The position numbers were made by a program, and so were the translations under genes. Shown here piece by piece: positions 18,291 through 27,996 of a stretch of DNA of 64,000 nt. This stretch comes from Selenomonadaceae bacterium (lineage in GTDB: Bacteria; Bacillota; Negativicutes; Selenomonadales; Selenomonadaceae): assembly GCA_017484005.1 (NCBI GenBank), contig JAFUTY010000019.1:1-64000 (forward strand), written 5' to 3'. Below the pieces are notes generated by a model. It was not told the DNA's origin and did not search any database. It saw only the letters and a program-made list of their open reading frames with translations. Position 1 is the stretch's first letter; each line of letters starts with the position of its first letter.

Positions 18291-20705
18291 TTGTTCGGAT
18301 TCATTAAACGCTTCCTCGGCGACAACAATGATAAAGAAATTGCTCGCCTGCGGAAGATTGTTGATAAAGTTAATTCGCTCGAGCCGCAGATGCAAAATCT
18401 CACCGATGATAAACTCGCTGGATTAACTGATAAATTCAAAGCTCGATTGAAAAATGGCGAGACTCTCGATCAAATTTTACCGGAAGCATTTGCAGCTATT
18501 CGAGAAGGATCTCGTCGAGTTCTCGGGATGCGTCACTTCGATGTTCAAATTATCGGCGGCGCATGTCTCCACGAAGGAAAAATCGCCGAGATGAAAACTG
18601 GTGAAGGTAAAACTCTAGTCGCAACTCTTCCAGTCTATTTGAACGCGTTGACTGGTCGTGGAGTTCATATGGTCACAGTCAACGACTATCTTGCAAAACG
18701 CGATTCAGAATGGATGGGCAGACTCTATGAATTCATGGGACTCACAGTCGGCTTGATTTATCACGACATGGATTTTCATGAACGAAAATTTGCATATAAT
18801 TGCGACGTAACATTCGGAACAAATAATGAATTTGGATTCGATTATCTTCGCGATAACATGGTTATCTATAGCGAGCAAATGGTTCAGCGAGAATTAGCGT
18901 TCGCGATTGTTGACGAGGTTGATTCGATTCTGATTGACGAGGCGAGAACTCCATTAATCATTTCTGGACCAGGTCAAAAATCTACAAATACATATGCAAT
19001 CATGGCGAAAGCTGTCGCAGGATTGAAAAAAGACAAAGATTATACAGTCGATGAAAAGCAGAAAACTGTTGCGCCTTCTGATGACTGCATTCCAAAAATC
19101 GAAAAAATTCTCGGAATCAAAAATTTATACGCGCCGGAGAACATCGAGCTCTCACACTGTTTCACAATGGCACTTCGAGCTAAAGCACTGATGAAACGCG
19201 ATCGAGATTATGTCGTTCGAAATGATGAAGTTATAATCGTCGATGAATTCACAGGAAGATTAATGGAAGGTCGTCGATATTCAGACGGCTTGCATCAAGC
19301 GATTGAAGCTAAAGAAGGAGTCAAAATTCAGCGCGAATCTCAAACTCTCGCGACGATCACTTTCCAAAATTATTTCAGAATGTATGACAAGCTCGCTGGA
19401 ATGACTGGAACAGCTAAAACTGAAGAGGATGAATTTATCAAAATCTACGGACTTCATGTCTTAGTAATTCCAACAAATCGTCCAGTCCAACGAGTCGATC
19501 ATCCCGATGTAATTTATAAAACGAAAGCCGCAAAATATCGAGCGGTCGGTAAATTGGTTCAAGAAATTCATGCCAAGGGACAGCCGATTTTGATTGGTAC
19601 AACATCGATAACTCAATCTGAAGAGTTGTCGGGAATCTTGTCGAAACTCAATATCGAGCATTCAGTTTTGAACGCAAAATATCATGAAAAAGAGGCTGAA
19701 ATTGTCGCGCATGCTGGAGAATTAAATACAGTGACAATCGCGACAAACATGGCTGGTCGTGGAACTGATATCAAGCTCGGCGATGGAGTTCCAGAACTCG
19801 GCGGACTTTTCATAATCGGAACGGAAAGACATGAATCGCGGCGAATCGATAATCAATTGCGCGGAAGATCTGGACGTCAAGGAGATCCAGGCGAATCTCG
19901 ATTCTATCTGTCGCTCGAGGACGATTTAATGAGACTTTTTGCATCTGAAAACATCGCGAAAGTCATGGATAAATTGGGAATCGATGAAGATGAACCGATT
20001 GAACATACATTGATCACGAAATCGATTGAACGCGCTCAGAAAAAAGTTGAGGCTCGAAATTTCGATATACGCAAGCATGTTTTGGAATATGACGACGTCA
20101 TGAATCAACAGCGTGAAGTGATTTATGGTGAGCGTCGAAAAATTCTGCTCGGTGAAAATTTGAAAGACAATATTCTCGGCATGATCAAACACATCATCAA
20201 AGTCGAGATGAATCAATATGCAAATGAAAAATTGTATCCTGAAGAATGGCAGCTCGGTGAATTGATCAAAGACGCTGAGAGAATTTATGCAAATCCAGGG
20301 ACGCTCGATCAATCTGAATTGGAAAAATTGTCGCGGGATGAATTGAAAGAAAAACTCGAATCAGTGGCAGTCGATGCATATAACGCTCGCGAGGAAATGT
20401 TCGGTGAGCAGTCGATGCGTGAATTGGAAAAAGTCGTGATGCTTAGAGTTGTCGATTCAAAATGGATGGAACATTTGGATCATATGGATATGCTTCGTGA
20501 GGGAATCAATCTTCGAGCGTATGGACAGCGAAATCCTCTTGTCGAATATAAAATCGAGGCACTCACGATGTTCGAAGAAATGGAAGCGGCAATTCAAGAT
20601 CAAATCGCGTCATTAATGTATCATGTTGCAATTGTCGCACCGTCAACAGAATCTCAAGAAGAAGAAAAAGAGATTCCGAATAAAATGAAGAAGTTGAAAA
20701 AATGA
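18291..20705 (+). CDS. secA: Preprotein translocase ATPase SecA
   Basis: Motor that pushes Sec substrates through SecYEG. It is 804 residues from TTG 18291, chosen because AAGGGAGGT lies just upstream and the protein then opens with the conserved [17 protein letters not shown]. Walker A is [14 protein letters not shown] (about residue 105), Walker [17 protein letters not shown], and the second helicase domain has [13 protein letters not shown] and [13 protein letters not shown]. The end is a charged [15 protein letters not shown] tail without the usual Cys-rich SEC-C zinc motif. Its TGA overlaps the next ATG, so it is coupled to the FkbM genes. Confidence 0.95.
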   Translation: MFGFIKRFLGDNNDKEIARLRKIVDKVNSLEPQMQNLTDDKLAGLTDKFKARLKNGETLDQILPEAFAAIREGSRRVLGMRHFDVQIIGGACLHEGKIAEMKTGEGKTLVATLPVYLNALTGRGVHMVTVNDYLAKRDSEWMGRLYEFMGLTVGLIYHDMDFHERKFAYNCDVTFGTNNEFGFDYLRDNMVIYSEQMVQRELAFAIVDEVDSILIDEARTPLIISGPGQKSTNTYAIMAKAVAGLKKDKDYTVDEKQKTVAPSDDCIPKIEKILGIKNLYAPENIELSHCFTMALRAKALMKRDRDYVVRNDEVIIVDEFTGRLMEGRRYSDGLHQAIEAKEGVKIQRESQTLATITFQNYFRMYDKLAGMTGTAKTEEDEFIKIYGLHVLVIPTNRPVQRVDHPDVIYKTKAAKYRAVGKLVQEIHAKGQPILIGTTSITQSEELSGILSKLNIEHSVLNAKYHEKEAEIVAHAGELNTVTIATNMAGRGTDIKLGDGVPELGGLFIIGTERHESRRIDNQLRGRSGRQGDPGESRFYLSLEDDLMRLFASENIAKVMDKLGIDEDEPIEHTLITKSIERAQKKVEARNFDIRKHVLEYDDVMNQQREVIYGERRKILLGENLKDNILGMIKHIIKVEMNQYANEKLYPEEWQLGELIKDAERIYANPGTLDQSELEKLSRDELKEKLESVAVDAYNAREEMFGEQSMRELEKVVMLRVVDSKWMEHLDHMDMLREGINLRAYGQRNPLVEYKIEALTMFEEMEAAIQDQIASLMYHVAIVAPSTESQEEEKEIPNKMKKLKK

Positions 20706-21418
20706 AAGTCTCTCAAATGAATCTCGATCTAAATGGAAAGATGATTCCTCTTGTCTATCGTCCAAATACAACTGATTTGGTTATTGCCCGACTGATTTTT
20801 GAATTTCTTTGTTATTCTATCGATACCAAAAGTGTTTTTCCGCCCGCGATGAAAAATTTCAAACCGCGATTCATAATCGATGGCGGCGCGAATGTTGGAT
20901 ATGCAAGTGTCTTTTTTGCAAATCGATATCCGGAATGTGAAAAGATTGTTGCGATTGAACCGGAGATCGATAATTTCGAGATGCTCAAATACAACACTCA
21001 ATATTATCCGCAAGTTGAATCGATTCGGGCGGCTCTTTGGAATCAAGAAATTGATCTATCAGTCGAAATGCATCCAATGTTTGATTCGCCGACTGCATAT
21101 TACACTCACGAAATTTCCGAAAATGATCAATCTCAAGAATCAATTCGAGGTGTCACAATCGGAAAAATTTTTCGAGAATCTGGATTTAAATACATCGATA
21201 TTTTGAAACTCGATGTAGAAGGTGCAGAGAAAGAGATCTTTTCAGACGAGGGAAATTATCAAGAATGGTTGCCATTCGTTAAAGTTTTGATCATCGAATT
21301 ACATGATCGAATGAAACGAGGATGCTCGAGAAATCTATTCCGCGCGATGGGATTCTATGAAACGTTTTTCACAATTTCCCAAGAAAATCTGATTTTTATT
21401 CGTGAGGATCTTTTATGA
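20702..21418 (+). CDS. FkbM-family methyltransferase, copy 1
   Basis: SAM-dependent O-methyltransferase of the FkbM family, 238 residues. Motif I is [17 protein letters not shown] (about residue 60), followed by the acidic AIEPE; the second conserved block is [14 protein letters not shown] (about residue 167) and then [15 protein letters not shown]. Family members often methylate sugars of surface glycans or flagellin; the substrate here is unknown. It is the first of three adjacent paralogues inserted between secA and prfB, which are usually direct neighbours, and overlaps secA by 4 nt. Confidence 0.82.
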   Translation: MKVSQMNLDLNGKMIPLVYRPNTTDLVIARLIFEFLCYSIDTKSVFPPAMKNFKPRFIIDGGANVGYASVFFANRYPECEKIVAIEPEIDNFEMLKYNTQYYPQVESIRAALWNQEIDLSVEMHPMFDSPTAYYTHEISENDQSQESIRGVTIGKIFRESGFKYIDILKLDVEGAEKEIFSDEGNYQEWLPFVKVLIIELHDRMKRGCSRNLFRAMGFYETFFTISQENLIFIREDLL

Positions 21419-21435
21419 TTTTAGGAGGAGTTGCC

Positions 21436-22182
21436 ATGGAAACTAAATATAAAGTCGATATGGTTAAATTCAATGGAATTCAAAATCCAGTTTTAGTTCG
21501 TCCGGATACGACTGATGTCGGAACTGCACGAACAATTCTCGAGCGTCTTTGCTACGATTTTTCAAAGATGTGGGAGTTAAGATATTTCCCTGATTCGTAT
21601 CTCAATAATTTTAAGCCACAATTCATCATCGATGGCGGCGCAAATGCAGGATATGCGAGTATCTTTTTCGCTACAAAGTATCCCGATGCAAAAAAGATTT
21701 TGGCGATTGAACCTGATGCGGAAAATTTTGAAATGCTTCAATGCAACACACAACATTATCCAAATGTCGAACCGATTCATGGAGCACTTTGGAATCGAGA
21801 AACGGATCTTTCTATTGGGCATGGAGAGATTCACAAAGGCAAAGATGCATTTATGACGAGTGAAGTTGAAATGCCTGCCCCCCCCCCCGAAAAAATTTCC
21901 GAAACAACTCGAGGAATCACAATCGGGAAAATTCTGCGAGAGTCGGGATTCAAGTACATTGATATACTCAAACTCGATATCGAAGGTGCAGAGAAAGAGA
22001 TCTTTTCCGAGGAAGGAAATTATCAAGAATGGTTGCCATTCGTTAAAGTTCTGATCATTGAGTTACATGATCGAATGAAACGTGACTGCTCACATAATTT
22101 TTTCAGAGCTGTCAGTTGGTATAAATCATTTTTTGTACATTCAGGCGAGAATTTGATTTTCATTCGCGAGGATCTCTTGTAA
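21436..22182 (+). CDS. FkbM-family methyltransferase, copy 2, with C11 tract
   Basis: Second paralogue, 248 residues from ATG 21436 (TTAGGAGGAG upstream). It has [17 protein letters not shown] and [14 protein letters not shown]. Between the two conserved blocks it carries an insert absent from copies 1 and 3: EMPAPPPEKISETT, encoded across a run of eleven C. In the present sequence the frame is kept. Loss of one C would end the protein near 22054, before most of the last block. This suggests on/off switching by slipped-strand mispairing. Confidence 0.82.
   Translation: METKYKVDMVKFNGIQNPVLVRPDTTDVGTARTILERLCYDFSKMWELRYFPDSYLNNFKPQFIIDGGANAGYASIFFATKYPDAKKILAIEPDAENFEMLQCNTQHYPNVEPIHGALWNRETDLSIGHGEIHKGKDAFMTSEVEMPAPPPEKISETTRGITIGKILRESGFKYIDILKLDIEGAEKEIFSEEGNYQEWLPFVKVLIIELHDRMKRDCSHNFFRAVSWYKSFFVHSGENLIFIREDLL
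21878..21888 (+). repeat. Poly-C tract (C11) inside a methyltransferase gene
   Basis: Eleven consecutive C in an A+T-rich coding sequence, encoding the PAPPPEK loop. Copies 1 and 3 of the same gene have no such tract. C/G runs of this length are classic slippage sites. Confidence 0.85.
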
Positions 22183-22202
22183 CAAATTCAGGGGGAACAA
22201 TT

Positions 22203-22913
22203 TTGAAAACTGATGTCAGCTTTATAGAAATCGATGAATACAAATTTCCATTAGCATATCGTCCAAATACGAGCGATCTTCCAACGGCGCGAGTGATTTT
22301 TGAGCGGGGCGATTATTTTCTCGAGTACACTGGATTACTTGCATTTTTCAATGGCAACTTCAAACCGAGATTCATCATCGATGGCGGCGCGAATGTTGGA
22401 TATGCCAGCGTCTTTTTTGCGAATCGATATCCGGAATGTGAAAAGATTCTCGCAATCGAACCGGAGATCGAAAATTTTGAAATACTCCAATACAACACTC
22501 AAAATTATCCACAGATTCAACCGATTCGAGCGGCTCTTTGGAATCGAGAAATCGATCTATCAGTCGCACTCGATGGAATCCATAAAACTCCTGATGCATT
22601 CATGACAAGTGAATCTATTGCGCCAAATATCGAGACAACTCAAGGAATCACAATCGGAAAAATTTTTCGTGAATCTGGATTTCCATTCATCGATATATTG
22701 AAACTCGATGTCGAAGGTGCAGAGAAAGAAATCTTTTCAGATGAAGGAAAATATTGGGAATGGCTTCCATTCGTCAAAGTTTTGATTATCGAATTACACG
22801 ATCGAATGAAACGTGGATGTTCGAGAAATCTATTTCGCGCGATGGGATTCTATGAAACATTTTTTGCATTTTCCGGAGAGAATTTGATCTTCATTCGCGA
22901 AGATCTTTTGTAA
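22203..22913 (+). CDS. FkbM-family methyltransferase, copy 3
   Basis: Third paralogue, 236 residues, starting at TTG 22203 after GGGGGAAC. It has [27 protein letters not shown] and [18 protein letters not shown]. Its last 80 residues are nearly identical to copy 1 at protein and DNA level, while the first 50 residues differ clearly. That pattern fits recent duplication or gene conversion with a variable N-terminal, possibly substrate-binding, part. prfB begins 12 bp downstream. Confidence 0.82.
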   Translation: MKTDVSFIEIDEYKFPLAYRPNTSDLPTARVIFERGDYFLEYTGLLAFFNGNFKPRFIIDGGANVGYASVFFANRYPECEKILAIEPEIENFEILQYNTQNYPQIQPIRAALWNREIDLSVALDGIHKTPDAFMTSESIAPNIETTQGITIGKIFRESGFPFIDILKLDVEGAEKEIFSDEGKYWEWLPFVKVLIIELHDRMKRGCSRNLFRAMGFYETFFAFSGENLIFIREDLL

Positions 22914-22925
22914 GGAAGTGAAATC

Positions 22926-24033
22926 ATGCTCGAAGATTTGAAACCGATACTCAATGAAATCCAATCGAGACTGAATGAAATGGGGAACTCTCTTTAACAT
23001 CGCTCAAAAAATGGAACAAATCGCTGAACTTGAACATCGAATGGGCGATCCAAATTTTTGGAATGATCAAGATAAAGCTCAAAAAATCTCGCAGGAAGTC
23101 AACGATCTCAAATCGACAGTCGAAAGATTCAAATCGCTCGAGAAAAAATTCGACGATGCTCAAACTCTCCTCGAAATGGCAATGGAAGATCAAGATCAAT
23201 CGCTCGAATCTGAAATCAAAACTGAGATCGATTCAATCAACGACGGAATCGAGACATTGCAGCTCGAGATTCTTTTAGCTGGCGAATATGATGGAAACAA
23301 TGCAATTTTGACTCTGCATGCGGGAGCTGGAGGAACTGAAGCGCAGGATTGGACTCAAATGCTTTTGCGAATGTATACTCGATGGGCAGAGCGTCATGAT
23401 TTTCAAGTCGAAATCGCCGATATTCTTCCAGGCGACGAGGCAGGAATCAAATCGGCAACAGTTTTCGTCAAAGGTCACAATGCATATGGATATCTGAAAT
23501 CTGAAAAAGGAATTCATCGGCTCGTGAGAATCTCGCCATTCGATTCAAATGCGCGGCGTCATACATCATTTTCCGCGTGCGATATCATGCCGGAAATCGA
23601 TGACGCAGTTGAAGTTGATATCGATATGAAAGATGTTCGAGTTGACACTTATCGATCGAGCGGCGCAGGTGGTCAGCATATCAATAAAACATCTTCCGCC
23701 GTTCGAATGACTCATATGCCGACTGGAATTGTCGTTCAATGTCAAAATGAACGATCGCAATTGCAGAATCGTGAGCAGTGTTTGAAGATGCTTCGCGCGA
23801 AATTGTTTGAACTTGAACTCGAGAAAAAGGATGAAGAGCGAATGAAACTCGAGGGAATTCAGTAGAAAATCGAGTGGGGATCTCAAATTCGATCGTATGT
23901 TTTTCAGCCGTATCAAATGGTAAAAGATCATCGAACGAATGAGGAGACTGGCGACATTCAACGCGTCATGGATGGTGCGCTCGATCCATTCATTCGATCA
24001 TTTCTCGCGGCAAAAGCTGCCAAGAAAATTTGA
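22926..24033 (+). CDS. prfB: Peptide chain release factor 2, needing a +1 frameshift and a UAG read-through
   Basis: RF2 ends translation at UAA and UGA. The start ATG 22926 (AAGGAAGTG upstream) opens [19 protein letters not shown] and meets an in-frame TAA at 22995 after 23 codons. Slipping +1 at CTT-T enters the frame with [16 protein letters not shown]. The recognition motif SPF (in [18 protein letters not shown]) and the catalytic GGQ (in [20 protein letters not shown]) are intact. That frame then has an in-frame TAG at 23863 (codon 313), yet it continues without change of frame into [20 protein letters not shown] and MDGALDPFI to TGA at 24031. Read through, the protein is 368 residues, the normal RF2 size. 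Stopping at TAG would remove the last 56 residues, part of the stop-codon-recognition domain. No sign of decay is seen after the TAG. Confidence 0.85.
22983..22998 (+). promoter_or_regulatory. prfB programmed +1 frameshift site with UAA
   Basis: GGGG (22983-22986 region) lies upstream of CTT TAA C, with the stop at 22995-22997. The usual RF2 site is CTT TGA C with a Shine-Dalgarno-like AGGGGG 3 nt upstream of CTT. Here the stop is UAA and the G-run is about 6 nt from CTT. Because RF1 also reads UAA, the RF2-only feedback loop is weakened unless RF1 is scarce. Confidence 0.8.
23863..23865 (+). other. In-frame amber codon inside prfB
   Basis: TAG at codon 313, in a position filled by Lys, Gln or Ser in the RF2 sequences I know (before the conserved WGSQIRSY block). 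A single base change from CAG or AAG would create it. Conserved RF2 sequence continues in frame for 55 codons after it. Confidence 0.85.
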
Positions 24034-24045
24034 CGAGGGCTCAAT

Positions 24046-24762
24046 ATGAAAAAACTGATCTTAATCGCAATTCCATTTCTGATTCTATTCCTCGTCTGCA
24101 TTGAATTCATTCTTCCGCCCGTCGCAGAAAATTCAATCACGCAGCAAGTCAAAGAGTATATGAAAACTGACGATGTGAAATTTTCGATCGATTCGTCGCC
24201 ACGATTCATGATCGCGTTCGGAAAAATTGAACATGCGAATCTCGAAGTTCATAACGGCTATCTCGATGATTATCAAATCGATACTCAAATTGTCGAATTC
24301 AAAAACACTGAATTAGATGTTGGGAAATTTTTCTTCGATGGCGAAATGATTTTCAGCAAAGATGATATCGATTACAGCTGTATCGTGACAGATGAAAATC
24401 TGAAAAAGATTGTCGAATCGAAACTTCCGGAATTGAAACTCAATGATTTCAAGCTCGGTGATATCAAAACAACTCCGGAAGGAACTCGAATCACTGGAAC
24501 TTATTCGATTTTTGGGCGCGATGCTGATGTCAATGTCGCTGGAAAAGTTTTGGTTGAGAATGGAAAACTTTTGGTGAGAATGACAGATCTCAACGTCAAT
24601 TCACCGATTCTCAGACAAGTGAATCTCGATAACGTCGTCAAGGAAATCGTGATAATCGATAACGAGCGCATGCCGTACAATCTGAAGCTCGATCGGGCGG
24701 AAATGCATGACGGCTCAATTTCAATCACCGCGTCAAAGCGTCATGTGGAGGAGCAATCGTGA
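24046..24762 (+). CDS. DUF2993 (LmeA-like) membrane-anchored protein
   Basis: Protein of 238 residues with one N-terminal membrane segment (about residues 4-22) and a long extracytoplasmic beta-rich part typical of DUF2993: FGKIEHANLEVHNGYL, then ITGTYSIFGRDADVNVAG. Members are thought to bind lipids or act in envelope assembly. It overlaps the next gene by 4 nt and belongs to the prfB-DUF2993-DUF5693-csaB run. Confidence 0.75.
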   Translation: MKKLILIAIPFLILFLVCIEFILPPVAENSITQQVKEYMKTDDVKFSIDSSPRFMIAFGKIEHANLEVHNGYLDDYQIDTQIVEFKNTELDVGKFFFDGEMIFSKDDIDYSCIVTDENLKKIVESKLPELKLNDFKLGDIKTTPEGTRITGTYSIFGRDADVNVAGKVLVENGKLLVRMTDLNVNSPILRQVNLDNVVKEIVIIDNERMPYNLKLDRAEMHDGSISITASKRHVEEQS

Positions 24763-26813
24763 AACTTTTCCGATACAATCCGATTCTCCTTGCATTCATC
24801 GGCTTAGGATTAATCGCGTCATTGATAATCTGCTGGCAGCGGTATGAAGTCGAATCGAAGACTTATCAAGTTGATCTCGCGACAGATTATAAAGATCTCG
24901 TGCGACTTGCAGATATCGAGGCACTGGATCTCGACGATGTTTTGAATCGCACCAAAAAATCTGGAATTACATCGCTGGCAGTTTATGACAAAACGCTGAT
25001 GGAGCTTTCAAACGCCGGCAGAATCACGATTTTCACGGGCAAAGATCTTCTCAACGATTATCACACGGGGCGAATGGGAGATCCGGAGCTGATGGAATTC
25101 GTCGAAAATGGTGGATTAATCAGCGAGCGAATTTATATGATCCCGCATGATTTGGAGCTTTATAACGATTTGAAATCTGAAATTCTGCTGCGAGTCGGTT
25201 CAAATCGAATTCGAGAGATTCCATTTCGCGGTTCAGAAATGCTTGAGATTCGCGCGAATTTCGATGCATTTGTAAAATTGCCGATGGGATTTTTGCGTGA
25301 GGAGCTCGAGAAAGTCAATTCAGCTGGATTTTATGTTTTAGCTCGTCCGAAAAATTTCAATCCATGCACGCCGGAATATATTGAATCGATTTTCAAAAAG
25401 CTCGATGGAATCCGCGTCTCGGAAGTTGTAATCGATGCGCCGGAAATGCTTGGTGCTCCGGATAATTTGCAGACTACAATCGACGAAATGCGCGATCGAA
25501 ATTTGATTCTTGGATTGATTGAAGCACCGGATCAATTGCGATTTTACAATCAAGCCGGAATGTATGAAGTCGCACGCGGAATTGGTTTAGATCATGTTGC
25601 GAGACTTTATGCAATTCCAAAGGATGAACAGCCCAAGCTCAAGATGGGAGTTGCAATTGCGCGCTGGGGAACATCGGATCAAGAAAGAAATATCCGGATA
25701 AATTTGCTCCGTCCATTTGAAAAAACTGATCCAGGCAAATCGCTCATCGATACAAACATGAATTATTTCCGCTCAGTTCATGATTTGTTGAAAGACAAGG
25801 GATATTCATTCGGACAGGCAGCGACCTTCGAAGATTTTCATCCAATGCTGCCACTTCGAATCGCGTCGATGATTGGAGTTGCGGCGACGATCATTCTATT
25901 TTTGACCTTGATATCGCGTCGAATCAATTCCGAAGAATTTTTACAGTTATTGAGTCTATTTTTCCTTTCCGCGGCGATGATCGTTCCTTTATTGATGGGC
26001 GGCGGAGGCTCAATGAGACTTTTCGCGGCGTTTGCATCGGCAACATTATTCCCTGCGCTCGCAATGATTTTCCAAATGGATCGCGTCAAAATGATGACTC
26101 GCGAGCAGCGTAAACAATCAATCACATTTGTCAAACTCGTCGGAACTGCATTTGTCGCGTTGATCATAACTGGCGCAATTTCGATGATGGGCGCAGTTTA
26201 TCTATCAGCGTCGCTTTCTGACGTTGAATATTTCCTCGAATTTCAAGTTTATCGCGGCGTGAAATTGACATTCATACTGCCGATAATTTTTGTCGCGATT
26301 GCATTTCTGCAGAGATTTGATTTGTTTAATCGAGCAAGCCGAATTCATCCGGATGCATGGATTCAATTCAAAAAAATTCTCGAGATTCCAGTGAAAGTAA
26401 AAACGATCTTTTTCATTGGACTCGCGGCAGTCGCTGGAATTGTTTTGATAGCGCGATCTGGACATACTACAGGCATGCCAGTTTCTCAAGCCGAGATTAG
26501 TTTCAGATCCATGCTCGAAAATATGTTCTATGCTCGCCCGAGATCGAAGGAACTTCTGATTGGACATCCTGCATTCATGCTCAGCGCAATGGTTATGTGG
26601 ATGAGATATCCGCTCGAAATTCTGTTCGTCCTAGCTCTAATCGCAACAATCGGACAAGGATCAATGGTTGAAACATTTTGTCACATGCGAACGCCTTTCG
26701 ATATGAGTTTAGCGCGCGGGATTGGTGGATTAATTCTCGGTGGAATTCTCGGCGCGATTTTCATGCTTGCCATTCGAATTTACAATATGATTCCAAAACA
26801 CAATTCAAATTGA
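24759..26813 (+). CDS. DUF5693 polytopic membrane protein
   Basis: Protein of 684 residues with an N-terminal membrane segment (about 7-23), an extracytoplasmic domain to about residue 365, and some eight hydrophobic segments in the last 310 residues. I recognise it as the DUF5693 family that commonly precedes csaB in Negativicutes and clostridia. Its fixed place beside a wall-polymer pyruvyl transferase suggests a role in exporting or modifying a cell-wall polymer. No catalytic motif is evident. Confidence 0.7.
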   Translation: MKLFRYNPILLAFIGLGLIASLIICWQRYEVESKTYQVDLATDYKDLVRLADIEALDLDDVLNRTKKSGITSLAVYDKTLMELSNAGRITIFTGKDLLNDYHTGRMGDPELMEFVENGGLISERIYMIPHDLELYNDLKSEILLRVGSNRIREIPFRGSEMLEIRANFDAFVKLPMGFLREELEKVNSAGFYVLARPKNFNPCTPEYIESIFKKLDGIRVSEVVIDAPEMLGAPDNLQTTIDEMRDRNLILGLIEAPDQLRFYNQAGMYEVARGIGLDHVARLYAIPKDEQPKLKMGVAIARWGTSDQERNIRINLLRPFEKTDPGKSLIDTNMNYFRSVHDLLKDKGYSFGQAATFEDFHPMLPLRIASMIGVAATIILFLTLISRRINSEEFLQLLSLFFLSAAMIVPLLMGGGGSMRLFAAFASATLFPALAMIFQMDRVKMMTREQRKQSITFVKLVGTAFVALIITGAISMMGAVYLSASLSDVEYFLEFQVYRGVKLTFILPIIFVAIAFLQRFDLFNRASRIHPDAWIQFKKILEIPVKVKTIFFIGLAAVAGIVLIARSGHTTGMPVSQAEISFRSMLENMFYARPRSKELLIGHPAFMLSAMVMWMRYPLEILFVLALIATIGQGSMVETFCHMRTPFDMSLARGIGGLILGGILGAIFMLAIRIYNMIPKHNSN

Positions 26814-26829
26814 TCTAAGGAGCTGCCTC

Positions 26830-27978
26830 ATGACTCGAATCGTGATTTCAGGCTATTACGGCTCGCGAAACGCTGGAGACGAAGCGATGCTCTCGGCGAT
26901 TCTGCTCGCCCTCAATGAAGATACAAATGAAAAACTTCATATCACGATTCTGTCGGCAGATCCTTCAGAGACAAAACGTCGGCACAGTTCAGATTCGCTC
27001 GATCGAATTGTGCTCGATTCGATTTCGTGGATGAATCCGTTCAGTGTGTCAATCGCCGTCGCCAGATGCGATCTTTTCATCAGCGGCGGCGGTTCTCTTT
27101 TACAAAATGTCACGAGCAAACGGTCGCTGTATTATTATCTCGCCGTGATTTTCCTAGCATTGTTTTTCAGAAAAAAAGTCATGCTCTATGCTCACGGAAT
27201 TGGTCCAGTCGAAGGAAGTTTTCCGCGATCAATTTTGAAAACGATTTTGAATCATGTCGATTTAATTACCACTCGCGACGAAGGATCTTTGGAAGAATTG
27301 AAGAATCTCGGAATCGATAAACCGAAGATCGTTTTGACTGCAGATCCAGTTCTCGGCTTGAAATCTGTGGATCTGGAAATCGGACAAAAAATTCTGCGTC
27401 CATATGTCGGGAGATCTGCGAATCGTCGTCAGCCGTTGATTGGCTTGGCAGTTAGAGAATGGCGCGGCTGGACTGAATATAAAAGATCTTTCGCTCTGGC
27501 GATTGTTGAACTTGTCGAGCAGCTCGGTGCAAAGATTGTATTTCTGCCGATGCAGTATCCGGAAGATGTGAAAGTCGCAAAATCGATCGCTCAAATGTCC
27601 CAAAAATTTTCAGACGGCTTCATCGATGATGACAGTTTTGCGGTGCTCGATTCTCAATTTTCAACGTCGCAATTGTTATCGATCGTCGGCTGTCTCGATG
27701 TTTTGGTGAGCATTCGACTTCATGCGTTGATTTTTGCCGGAGTCATGGGAGTTCAAGTCGTTGGAGTTTCATACGATCCAAAAATCGATCGATATCTCGA
27801 TTCAATCGGTGAAAAACCTGTCGGCGATCTTGAAAAACTCACGGCGGAAGATATCAGCGATGCTGTCGGTGAAAAACTTCGCCGGCGTCTCAAAAATAAA
27901 ACAATCAGTACGCTCAAAGATCTTCGAACGCGGGCTGAACAAAATTCAAAACTCGCGCTGGAATTACTCAATTCATGA
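26830..27978 (+). CDS. csaB: Polysaccharide pyruvyl transferase CsaB
   Basis: Enzyme of 382 residues that adds ketal pyruvate to a wall polysaccharide, the usual ligand for SLH-domain surface proteins. It has the family N-terminus ISGYYGSRNAGDEAMLSAIL, FISGGGSLLQ near residue 85, YAHGIGPVEG near 125, and the C-terminal VSIRLHALIFAGVMGVQVVG. AAGGAG precedes the ATG. Confidence 0.88.
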   Translation: MTRIVISGYYGSRNAGDEAMLSAILLALNEDTNEKLHITILSADPSETKRRHSSDSLDRIVLDSISWMNPFSVSIAVARCDLFISGGGSLLQNVTSKRSLYYYLAVIFLALFFRKKVMLYAHGIGPVEGSFPRSILKTILNHVDLITTRDEGSLEELKNLGIDKPKIVLTADPVLGLKSVDLEIGQKILRPYVGRSANRRQPLIGLAVREWRGWTEYKRSFALAIVELVEQLGAKIVFLPMQYPEDVKVAKSIAQMSQKFSDGFIDDDSFAVLDSQFSTSQLLSIVGCLDVLVSIRLHALIFAGVMGVQVVGVSYDPKIDRYLDSIGEKPVGDLEKLTAEDISDAVGEKLRRRLKNKTISTLKDLRTRAEQNSKLALELLNS

Positions 27979-27996
27979 TCGGAGGAGATTTTGTCG

